DNA of 64,000 nt, from the NCBI RefSeq assembly GCF_013041615.1, contig NZ_JABEPQ010000002.1, forward strand, positions 372,001-436,000, read 5' to 3'. The first letter of the stretch is position 1, and each line of letters opens with the position of its first letter. The position numbers were made by a program, and so were the translations under genes. A model generated the notes under the pieces. That model was not told where the DNA came from and ran no database searches. It worked only from the letters and a program-made list of their open reading frames with translations. Below, piece by piece: positions 57,845 through 64,000 of this stretch. The stretch comes from Knoellia koreensis. GTDB lineage: Bacteria > Actinomycetota > Actinomycetes > Actinomycetales > Dermatophilaceae.

Positions 57845-58990
57845 GTGAGCGCGCCCCGGATCCTGTGCATCTCGCTGTCGCCCCTCACCCGTGATGCCCG
57901 CGTGCTGCGCCAGATCGACGCCCTCGCGCGGCACGGGGAGGTGACGACCGTCGGGTACGGCCCCGCACCGGCCGCGGCGACCGAGCACCTCCAGGTGGAG
58001 GACTCACTGAACTCCCTCCCCCGGACACCTCTGGGCGTCCTCAAGCTGGCCACCCGTCGGCTGCACTCGGCCGAGCTCGACGCCCCCGGCCTGCGCCGCG
58101 GGCTCGAGCTGGTGGGCGACCGCACCTTCGACCTCGTGGTGGCCAACGACGCACGGTCGCTGCCCCTGGCCCACCGGGTCGCCCGTGGCGCGCCGGTGTG
58201 GGCCGACATGCACGAGTGGGCAGCCGAGGAGTTCTCCCACGTCCGGACGTGGCGCCTGCTCGTCGGCCCACTCATGGAGCACGTGTGCCGCGAGTACCTC
58301 CCCCGGTCGGCCGCCGTGACCACCGTGTGCGAGCCGCTGGCCGACCGGTACACCGAGCACTACGGCGTCCCGTGCGAGGTGATCCGCAACGCGGGGCCCT
58401 GGCGCGACCTGGCGCCGACGCCGGTTGCCGACGACCGGATCCGCCTGGTGCACAGCGGTGCCGCGATCCGCGGGCGCAACCTCGAGATGCTCATCGAGGC
58501 CACCCTCGAGCTGCCGCAGTGCACCCTCGACCTCTACCTCGTGCCGGCCGCCGACGGCGGGCGCTACCTCGCCGAGCTCGAGCGTCTCGCCGGCGGCTCC
58601 GACCGCATCACCATCCACGACCCGGTGGCCCCGGCCGACCTGCCGGCGACGCTCAACGCCTACGACGTGGGGGCGTTCTGCATGCCGCCGATCAACGTCA
58701 ACGCCGAGTACGCGCTCCCCAACAAGTTCTTCGACTTCGTCCAGGCACGGCTCGCCCACGCCGTCGGGCCGGCACCCGAGATGGCGCGCCTCGTGCGCCA
58801 CTACGACCTCGGCGTCGTGTCCACCGACTTCGACAAGGACTCCTTCGTCACCGCGCTCAAGGGCCTCGACGCCGCCTCCGTGCGGGCGGGCAAGCAGGCC
58901 TCGCACGAGCACGCCCACGACCTGAGCAGCGAGCGCGACGTCCTGGTCGTCGACGGGATCGTCGAGCGGCTGCTGTCGAGCGGCTCGTGA
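57845..58990 (+). CDS. GT4-type glycosyltransferase, first gene of a polysaccharide operon
   Basis: About 381 residues from the GTG at 57845; the ATG at 57839 is the alternative, but the -10 box TAGACT lies seven bases before the GTG. RILCISLSPLTRDARVLRQIDALARHGEVTTVGYG is the N-terminal half of a GT-B enzyme. VWADMHEWAAEEFS and TTVCEPLADRYTEHYGV follow, and the donor half has RLVHSGAAIRGRNLEMLIEATLEL and the region AFCMPPINVNAEYALPNKFFDFVQA. It adds a sugar to a lipid-linked glycan. Overlap with the next gene is four bases. Confidence 0.84.
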   Translation: MSAPRILCISLSPLTRDARVLRQIDALARHGEVTTVGYGPAPAAATEHLQVEDSLNSLPRTPLGVLKLATRRLHSAELDAPGLRRGLELVGDRTFDLVVANDARSLPLAHRVARGAPVWADMHEWAAEEFSHVRTWRLLVGPLMEHVCREYLPRSAAVTTVCEPLADRYTEHYGVPCEVIRNAGPWRDLAPTPVADDRIRLVHSGAAIRGRNLEMLIEATLELPQCTLDLYLVPAADGGRYLAELERLAGGSDRITIHDPVAPADLPATLNAYDVGAFCMPPINVNAEYALPNKFFDFVQARLAHAVGPAPEMARLVRHYDLGVVSTDFDKDSFVTALKGLDAASVRAGKQASHEHAHDLSSERDVLVVDGIVERLLSSGS

Positions 58991-59967
58991 CACCTCCGTC
59001 GGCCCTGCACGTGGGTGAGGCCGCCCGCACCGCCGAGCTCCTCGTCGCGCAGGCGCGACGCGAGGGGCTCCGTTGGGACCAGCGGCCGATCGTGCCGTCG
59101 CGCGACTGGAGCGGGCCCGTCGGCCGGGCGCGCAAGGCGGTCCGCGGGGCGGCCTGGCTCGCCGGGCTGCGGGTGGCCGCCGGCCGCCACGACGTCGTCC
59201 ACGTCCACTCCGCCACCACGCTCCCGCACGTGCGGCCCGTCGTGCCGAGGTTCGTCCTGCACTGCCACGGCACCGACGTCCGCACCGCGCAGTACGAGCC
59301 GCAGCGCACGGCCGCGATCCGGGCGGGCCTGCGTGACGCGGAAGCCGTCTTCTACTCCACACCCGACCTGGCCGAGCACGTGCTGCCGCACCGTGCCGAT
59401 GCGCAGCTGCTCCCCGTGCCGGTCGATGTCGACGAACTCCCTTCGTGGACAACGCAGTCCGGCGAGCGCCCCTATGTCGTCTTCGCCTCGCGGTGGGAGG
59501 CGGTCAAGGGTCTCGAGCCGCAGCTCGAGACGGCGCGGCGGCTCGTCTCCGCGGTCGGTGACCGTGTCGATGTCGTCGGTCTCGACTGGGGGCCCGCTGC
59601 GGCCGAGGCCGCCGCGCTGGGGGTGCAGCTACGACCGAAGCTCGACCACGCGGCCTACCTGCGGCTCCTGGCCGGGGCACGGGCGGTGGTCGGGCAGGGA
59701 GCCGGCATCCTGTCGGCCAGCGAGCTCGAGGCGCTGGGCAGCGGGGCGCCACTGGCCGTCCCCGCACCCCTGCCCCTGTATGCCGCGGACGCTCCCCCGG
59801 TGCTCGGCGACGACCCGGCCGGCGCCGTCGACGGCATCATCGACATCCTCGAGGGCGGCACCCACGACCCTGCCGCAGGGCGCGACTGGGTGCGGTCGCG
59901 ACACGACCCCAGCGTGGGTGTCGCGGCGATCAGCACGGTCTACGCCGACGTGGTGGCGCGGCGATGA
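58987..59967 (+). CDS. GT-B glycosyltransferase, second gene of the operon
   Basis: 326 residues from the GTG at 58987, overlapping the previous stop. VVHVHSATTLPHV and VLHCHGTDVRTAQ are typical GT4 acceptor-half loops. The donor half has VVFASRWEAVKGLEPQLETARRLV, ARAVVGQGAGILSASELEALGSGAPLAV and a C-terminal helix. It lacks an obvious E-x7-E pair but keeps E-L-E-A. It is coupled by a four-base overlap to the flippase gene, so it probably builds the same repeat unit. Confidence 0.82.
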   Translation: MTPPSALHVGEAARTAELLVAQARREGLRWDQRPIVPSRDWSGPVGRARKAVRGAAWLAGLRVAAGRHDVVHVHSATTLPHVRPVVPRFVLHCHGTDVRTAQYEPQRTAAIRAGLRDAEAVFYSTPDLAEHVLPHRADAQLLPVPVDVDELPSWTTQSGERPYVVFASRWEAVKGLEPQLETARRLVSAVGDRVDVVGLDWGPAAAEAAALGVQLRPKLDHAAYLRLLAGARAVVGQGAGILSASELEALGSGAPLAVPAPLPLYAADAPPVLGDDPAGAVDGIIDILEGGTHDPAAGRDWVRSRHDPSVGVAAISTVYADVVARR

Positions 59968-61436
59968 GCCCGGGGGCTGCCTTGCGGCGCATGGTCCGGC
60001 CCGTGGACCTCACCGACACGGGCAGCTCGTCACTGGTTCGCGGCGGAGTCCTGAGCACGACCGGCCTACTGGCACAAGGGATCCTGCGATTCGCGACCGC
60101 CTTCCTCGTCGGGCGCGTCGCCGGGAAGGCCGAGCTCGGCGTCGTCGCCTCGGCCATCGCCACCGCCACCCTGCTGGCCCTGCTGTGGCCGACGACGACG
60201 GGCAGCGCCGCGTCGAAGTTCATCGCCCGCGCGCGCGGTGCCGGCGACCTCGACGAGGTGCGGTCGGTGGCTGCCCACCTGTCCCGGCGCACCGTGCAGA
60301 CCAGCCTGCTGCTGGCGGTCGTGAGCGCCCTGGTCTGGGTGCTGATCGACGACGGGTCGTGGGCGGGTGCGGCGTGCGTGGCCGGCCTGACCCTCGCCTA
60401 CTCGGGCTACAGCTTCACCCGGGGCGTGCAGTTCGGGGCGATGCAGGTGCCGCGCGCCACGTCGTGGGACGTCGCCAGCGTCGTGCTCGGCCTCGTGGCA
60501 CTGGTCGGGGCGCTCGCCGCCGGTGTCCGCGGGCCGGCGCTCGTGCTGCCCCTCGTCCTCGCGTATGCCGTGTACGCCCTGGCCGGGTGGCCGCACCATG
60601 CCGCCGGCCAGCCGGCGCGCGTCCTGCGGCGCGAGCTCGACGTCTTCGTGGCCCTGGGCGCGGCCGGGTCCCTGGCCAGCACGGGCTTCCTCCAGCTGTC
60701 GCAGATCACGGCCAAGGTGAACGCCGGCAACTTGGAGGCCGGCCAGTACGCCGCCGCCCTGAACCTCGCCACCCCCGCCTCGATGCTCGCAGCGTCGCTG
60801 AGCCTCGTCCTCTTCCCGTCGATGGCGCAGGCGTGGGGGCGAGGCGACCACGCTGCGTTCCACACGCAGACCGACCGGGCCACCCGCTCCCTCGCGCTGG
60901 TCATGGTGGCGATCTTCGGGTCGATCATCCTCGGCAGCCGGTTGCTGGTGCAGGTCATCTGGGGCTCGCGCTTCGCCGGCGCCGCCGACCTGCTGCCGCT
61001 GCTCGTGCTCGCCGTCCTCGCGACGAATCTCGGTGTGCCGAGCGTGAATGCGCTCACCACGAGGAACCAGCGCGGCATGTGGGTGACCACCGGGGCGAGC
61101 CTGCTGGGTCTGGCCGCCGGCGCTCTCCTGTGGCTCGTGCTGACCGGCCCGCTGGGCACGACCGGCGTCGCCCTGGGCTACCTGTGCGGCACGATCGTCA
61201 TCGCCGCGATCCCGATCGTGGTCACGTGGCGGCACGGGCAGCACCGGTGGACCGGGGTCTTCGGCCGGGTCCTTCTCGCACTGGCGGTCATCGGGGGCCT
61301 CTTCTGGGCCCAGCGCGCGGCCGACCTCCCCGCCTGGACCGACCCGCTGGTCGTGCTGGTGTTCCTCGCGCTCTGGCTGCTCATCGACCGGCGCGACCTG
61401 CGGCTGATCCCCATCCCGGGACGACGGCGACCATGA
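59964..61436 (+). CDS. Polysaccharide flippase (Wzx/MOP family)
   Basis: 490 residues, about fourteen membrane helices. LVRGGVLSTTGLLAQGILRFATAFLVGRVAG near the start and the second-half repeat LRRELDVFVALGAAGSLASTGFLQLSQITAKVNAG match oligosaccharide flippases of the MOP superfamily. FAGAADLLPLLVLAVLATNLGVPSVNALTTRNQ is also typical. It would move the lipid-linked repeat unit across the membrane. The operon also holds three glycosyltransferases but no polymerase within the window. Confidence 0.87.
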   Translation: MSPGAALRRMVRPVDLTDTGSSSLVRGGVLSTTGLLAQGILRFATAFLVGRVAGKAELGVVASAIATATLLALLWPTTTGSAASKFIARARGAGDLDEVRSVAAHLSRRTVQTSLLLAVVSALVWVLIDDGSWAGAACVAGLTLAYSGYSFTRGVQFGAMQVPRATSWDVASVVLGLVALVGALAAGVRGPALVLPLVLAYAVYALAGWPHHAAGQPARVLRRELDVFVALGAAGSLASTGFLQLSQITAKVNAGNLEAGQYAAALNLATPASMLAASLSLVLFPSMAQAWGRGDHAAFHTQTDRATRSLALVMVAIFGSIILGSRLLVQVIWGSRFAGAADLLPLLVLAVLATNLGVPSVNALTTRNQRGMWVTTGASLLGLAAGALLWLVLTGPLGTTGVALGYLCGTIVIAAIPIVVTWRHGQHRWTGVFGRVLLALAVIGGLFWAQRAADLPAWTDPLVVLVFLALWLLIDRRDLRLIPIPGRRRP

Positions 61437-62641
61437 GCCCGACCGACCCCACCCCCGACCGCCGGAGAACGATGCCCACCAACCGTGTCCTCATCGCCAG
61501 CCGCCTCTTCCCCCCGGAGGCCGGCGCCGCGGCATACCGCCTCGGCGCCCTCGCCCGGGCACTGGTCGGCCGCGGCACCCAGGTCGACGTCCTCACGACC
61601 CGTCCGCCGGAGAGCGCGGGACAGCCGGACGACCCCGCTGGGGTGCGCGCCTCGCGGTGGCCGGTCCTGCGCGACGCCGGTGGCAACGTCCGTGGCTACG
61701 TGCAGTTCGCGAGCTTCGACGGGCCGCTGCTCGTGCGGCTGCTCACGGCTCGCCGGCCGGACGTCGTCGTCGTCGAACCGCCTCCCACGACGGCGACGGT
61801 GGTGCGTCTGGTGTGCGCGCTGCGACGCATCCCCTACGTCTACTACGCCGGCGACGTCTCCTCGACGGCGGCGAAGGGCATCGGCGTGGCGGCACCTGTC
61901 GTGGCCGTGTTGAAGCGGGTCGAGGCCTGGACCATGTCCGGTGCGGCCGCGGTGCTCGCGGTCTCCGACGGCGTTGCCGACGAGGTGCGCGGCCTCACCC
62001 GTGGCCGGGTGCCGGTGACGGTGGTCGGGACGGGGGTCGACACCGATGTCTTCGCACCGACCGGCCGCGCGGCCACGGACGACGCGCCGACGCTGGTCTA
62101 CGCCGGCACCATGTCGGAGATCCACGGCGCCGGTGTCTTCGTCGACGCCTTCGCGCGCGTCCTGCGCGACGTGCCCGGGGCCCGCCTGGTCATGTGTGGG
62201 CAGGGCAGCGAGGAGACCGAGCTGCGCGAACGCGCGGCCCGGCTGGCGGGCGACCGGGTCACCTTCCGCGGCCTGCTGCCCGGTGCCGAGGTGGCCACGC
62301 TGCTCTCCGGCGCCCGGGCCGGACTGGCGTCCCTGCACCCGCAGATGGGTTACGACTACGCGTTCCCCACCAAGATGTTCGCGACCACCGCCTGCGGCAC
62401 ACCGGTCGTGTATGCCGGGCCCGGCCCCGGACGCGCCATGGTCGCCGACCACGACCTGGGGTGGGCCTGCGACTGGTCCGTCGACGCGGTGGCCGAGGTC
62501 ATGGCCGCGGCACTGCGCGCGGCGCCGACCGCGTCCACGCGGGCGCGGCTGCGCGAGTGGACCGTCGCCAACGCCAGCCAGCACTCGGTGGCGGCCCGCG
62601 CCGCCGACGTCGTCGAGCAGGTGGCCAGGGAGGGCCGGTAG
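61433..62641 (+). CDS. GT4 glycosyltransferase, last gene of the operon
   Basis: 402 residues. NRVLIASRLFPPEAGAAAYRLGALARALVGRGTQVDVLT (~17-55) is the family 4 N-terminal loop. The acceptor half has VVVVEPPPTTATVVRLVCALRRIPYVYYAGD, and the donor half TLVYAGTMSEIHGAGVFVDAFARV, LVMCGQGSEETELRERA and FPTKMFATTACGTPVVYAGPG. An ATG at 61433 overlaps the flippase stop; an internal ATG 13 codons on is also possible. It resembles WbuB/Pel-type enzymes acting on lipid-linked sugars. Confidence 0.87.
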   Translation: MSPTDPTPDRRRTMPTNRVLIASRLFPPEAGAAAYRLGALARALVGRGTQVDVLTTRPPESAGQPDDPAGVRASRWPVLRDAGGNVRGYVQFASFDGPLLVRLLTARRPDVVVVEPPPTTATVVRLVCALRRIPYVYYAGDVSSTAAKGIGVAAPVVAVLKRVEAWTMSGAAAVLAVSDGVADEVRGLTRGRVPVTVVGTGVDTDVFAPTGRAATDDAPTLVYAGTMSEIHGAGVFVDAFARVLRDVPGARLVMCGQGSEETELRERAARLAGDRVTFRGLLPGAEVATLLSGARAGLASLHPQMGYDYAFPTKMFATTACGTPVVYAGPGPGRAMVADHDLGWACDWSVDAVAEVMAAALRAAPTASTRARLREWTVANASQHSVAARAADVVEQVAREGR

Positions 62642-62652
62642 CCCGCCGGGTC

Positions 62653-63714
62653 CTAGCGCCGACCCAGGTGCCAGAGGTGGCCGTGCTGCTCGCGGTCGGT
62701 CAGCTCGGGCATGACGTCGCGCTCGAACATCGCGATGCCGGTGGTGTCGTAGGCCGCCTCGTAGAAGTACGTGATGAGGTACTTCATGCCCAGGCCCTCG
62801 AGCTCGCGGAGGCGCTCCACGATCTGCTCGGGCGTGCCCGTGCCGGGGCTGCGGCGGATCCCCTCGATGCGGTCGGTGAGCTCCTTGTCGGGCACACCCG
62901 CGCGGCGCATGTGGTCCTCGAGCCAGGCGATCCGGTCGGCGACGTCGCGCTCGGTGGCACCGATGAAGATGTCGAGGTTGGTCGAGCGGGTGATCTCGTC
63001 GTAGTCGCGGCCGACGTCGGAGCAGCGGGCCGCCAGGACCTCGCTCTTGGCGGCGAAGTCCGCGGCGACGCCGGCACCGAAGTTGGTGTAGTCGGCATAC
63101 TGCGCCGCGATCCGCAACGTCACCTTCTCGCCGCCACCGGCGATCCACATGGGTATGCCGTTCGCGGCCGACCCGGGGACCGCGGTGCCCTGCAGCGGCT
63201 GCGGGTAGCAGCGGGCGCCCTCGGTCGTGTAGTGCTTGCCGGAGAACGTCGAACGGCCCTCGGTCCACATCTGCCGGAAGATCTGGACGCCCTCGTCGAG
63301 CCGCGCGAGCCGCTCCCCCGCGCGGGGGAAGCCGTAGCCGTAGGCGCGCCACTCGTCCTCGTACCAGCCGGCGCCGATCCCCATCTCGAGCCGGCCCTCG
63401 GACACGATGTCGACGGTGGCGGCGACCTTGGCGAGGTAGGCCGGGTTGCGGTAGCTCATGCAGGTGCACATCTGGCCCAGCCGCACCCGACCGGTCACCC
63501 CGGCGAAGGCGGACATGAGGGTCCACGCCTCGTGGGTGGCCTCCTCGCTGGGCACCGGCACGGTGTGGAAGTGGTCGTAGACCCAGACCGAGCTCCAGTC
63601 CTCGTTGGCGTCGGCACGACGCGCGAGCCCGGCCATGACGCCCCAGTGCTGGCTCGGCTCGATGCCGACGAGGTCCATCTTCCAACCCTGCGGAATGAAC
63701 AGTCCGAACTTCAT
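62653..63714 (-). CDS. LLM-class F420-dependent oxidoreductase (TIGR03560 type)
   Basis: 353 residues. A luciferase-like TIM barrel: MKFGLFIPQGWKMDLVGIEP start, WSSVWVYDHFHTVP, VRLGQMCTCMSYRNPAYLAKVAATVDIVSEGRLEMGIGAGWYEDEWRAYGY, and MWIAGGGEKVTLRIAAQYADYTNF, which fits the F420-binding subfamily. These enzymes oxidise or reduce small molecules with F420. The substrate is unknown. The ATG has GAGGAG eight bases upstream. F420 genes at the other end of the window support cofactor supply. The codons at 63153 (GGC ATA CCC) carry the 8-mer motif and the rare Ile codon ATA. Confidence 0.88.
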   Translation of the reverse strand: MKFGLFIPQGWKMDLVGIEPSQHWGVMAGLARRADANEDWSSVWVYDHFHTVPVPSEEATHEAWTLMSAFAGVTGRVRLGQMCTCMSYRNPAYLAKVAATVDIVSEGRLEMGIGAGWYEDEWRAYGYGFPRAGERLARLDEGVQIFRQMWTEGRSTFSGKHYTTEGARCYPQPLQGTAVPGSAANGIPMWIAGGGEKVTLRIAAQYADYTNFGAGVAADFAAKSEVLAARCSDVGRDYDEITRSTNLDIFIGATERDVADRIAWLEDHMRRAGVPDKELTDRIEGIRRSPGTGTPEQIVERLRELEGLGMKYLITYFYEAAYDTTGIAMFERDVMPELTDREQHGHLWHLGRR

Positions 63715-63775
63715 CCGGTCGATCTCCTCGTGCTACCTGGTGGTGAAGTGCCTGGTGCGCGGCCGCGCTCGCGGC

Positions 63776-64000
63776 TCAGCCGTCGAGGACGACCGTACGC
63801 CCGCTCGTGGCCGACTCGATGCAGGCCTCGGCGACGCGCACCGTGGTGAGGCCCTGCTCCATCGTGACGATGTCGGCCTCCTTGCCCAGCACCGCGTCGC
63901 GGAAGTTCTCGTGCTCGACCCGCAGCGGCTCCGGCTTGGCAATGGCGTAGCGCACGACGTCGCCCTCGGACACCCCACGGAACTGGGCGAGGTCGCTCCA
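63776..64000 (-). CDS. Gfo/Idh/MocA-family oxidoreductase, C-terminal fragment (start beyond window)
   Basis: The last 74 residues of a minus-strand gene are visible. RVEHENFRDAVLGKEADIVTMEQGLTTVRVAEACIESATSGRTVVLDG is the closing helix and strand of NAD(P)-dependent sugar dehydrogenases of this superfamily (the ENFRDAV...GL.TVRVAEA pattern). The Rossmann part is outside the window. It lies 61 bases before the LLM enzyme gene and in the same direction, so co-transcription is possible. It may supply an oxidised sugar nucleotide for the neighbouring polysaccharide locus. Confidence 0.82.
   Translation of the reverse strand, partial: WSDLAQFRGVSEGDVVRYAIAKPEPLRVEHENFRDAVLGKEADIVTMEQGLTTVRVAEACIESATSGRTVVLDG

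Larger units (their letters stand above)
272..63160. repeat. Dispersed 8-mer motif CGGCATAC / GTATGCCG, about 60 copies
   Basis: First-base positions found by eye: 272, 870, 3269, 3740, 4908, 5710, 6888, 6911, 7251, 7778, 8955, 9794, 10916, 11893, 12006, 12274, 13125, 13444, 13696, 13844, 14306, 14880, 17883, 19553, 20488, 20541, 21185, 22495, 22967, 24746, 27067, 27411, 30127, 30145, 32073, 33976, 36634, 36652, 37659, 37906, 38446, 40326, 45016, 46569, 47399, 48222, 48490, 50441, 51013, 55276, 55483, 56795, 57614, 57741, 59778, 60563, 61530, 62410, 63093, 63153. The two orientations are balanced (29 and 31). Most copies lie in genes, in several reading frames. One-base variants are rare. Confidence 0.9.

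Noticed and set aside
272-63160. The 8-mer as a Chi or KOPS-type polar motif
   Set aside because: Both orientations are equally common (29 versus 31) with no strand skew across the window, whereas Chi and FtsK-orienting motifs are polar. A replichore-wide test could still change this.
1-64000. tRNA, rRNA, prophage or IS elements
   Set aside because: All gaps were read on both strands; none contains tRNA-like cloverleaf arms, and no recombinase, transposase or phage gene is present.

Overview
This 64 kb window is chromosomal DNA from a very GC-rich, free-living actinobacterium. It has WhiB, an F420 biosynthesis pair next to whiB, DUF3105 and TIGR03089 proteins, LytR-CpsA-Psr ligases, many GTG starts and many apparent leaderless promoters. 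Gene content and codon use suggest the Intrasporangiaceae (Janibacter, Knoellia, Terrabacter or Phycicoccus type). That placement is inferred from gene content only. I see no prophage, plasmid, IS element, rRNA, tRNA or CRISPR array.

Layout. 1-5.1 kb: a cut-off GT2 membrane protein, whiB, and the divergent fbiA-fbiB pair. 5.1-7.0 kb: an AlkA-type glycosylase and a DUF3105 protein, bracketed by two inverted arrays of a 33-bp repeat. 7.1-12.1 kb: a minus-strand operon (GT2, GT4 fusion, flippase-like protein, methyltransferase) for a lipid-linked surface glycan. 12.1-14.9 kb: an AbiEi/DUF559-type gene flanked by two copies of a 52-bp palindrome, then a nucleotidyltransferase and an inositol-phosphatase family enzyme. 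15.1-30.1 kb: exported wall proteins (three with cell-wall-binding type 2 repeats, one with peptidoglycan-binding domains), tagD, TIGR03089, a 3-oxoacid CoA-transferase pair, and a GT2/DUF2304 pair. 30.2-54.5 kb: a large surface-polymer locus with two CDP-alcohol phosphotransferases, a TagGH-type ABC exporter, two TagF-type polymerases fused to different glycosyltransferases, GT-C-like membrane enzymes, acyltransferases, a methyltransferase and two LCP ligases. 54.5-64 kb: a fourth CWB2 protein, an acyl-CoA dehydrogenase, a second polysaccharide operon (three glycosyltransferases and a flippase), an F420-dependent LLM oxidoreductase and a cut-off Gfo/Idh/MocA enzyme.

How it fits together. TagD would make CDP-glycerol. 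The TagF domains would polymerise polyol phosphate on lipid-linked primers, the ABC pair would export the chain, and the LCP proteins would ligate it to peptidoglycan. The CWB2 proteins (an amidase, a SpoIID-like protein and two others) could be held on such polymers.

The most unusual signal is an 8-mer, CGGCATAC/GTATGCCG. I counted 60 copies by hand over the two strands (29 and 31), where about two are expected by chance. It occurs inside genes, where it imposes rare codons, and twice as a facing pair forming a hairpin between convergent genes. This resembles the DNA uptake sequences of Neisseria and Haemophilus. I know of no such sequence described in actinobacteria. Two further repeat families (33 bp and 52 bp) also deserve attention.
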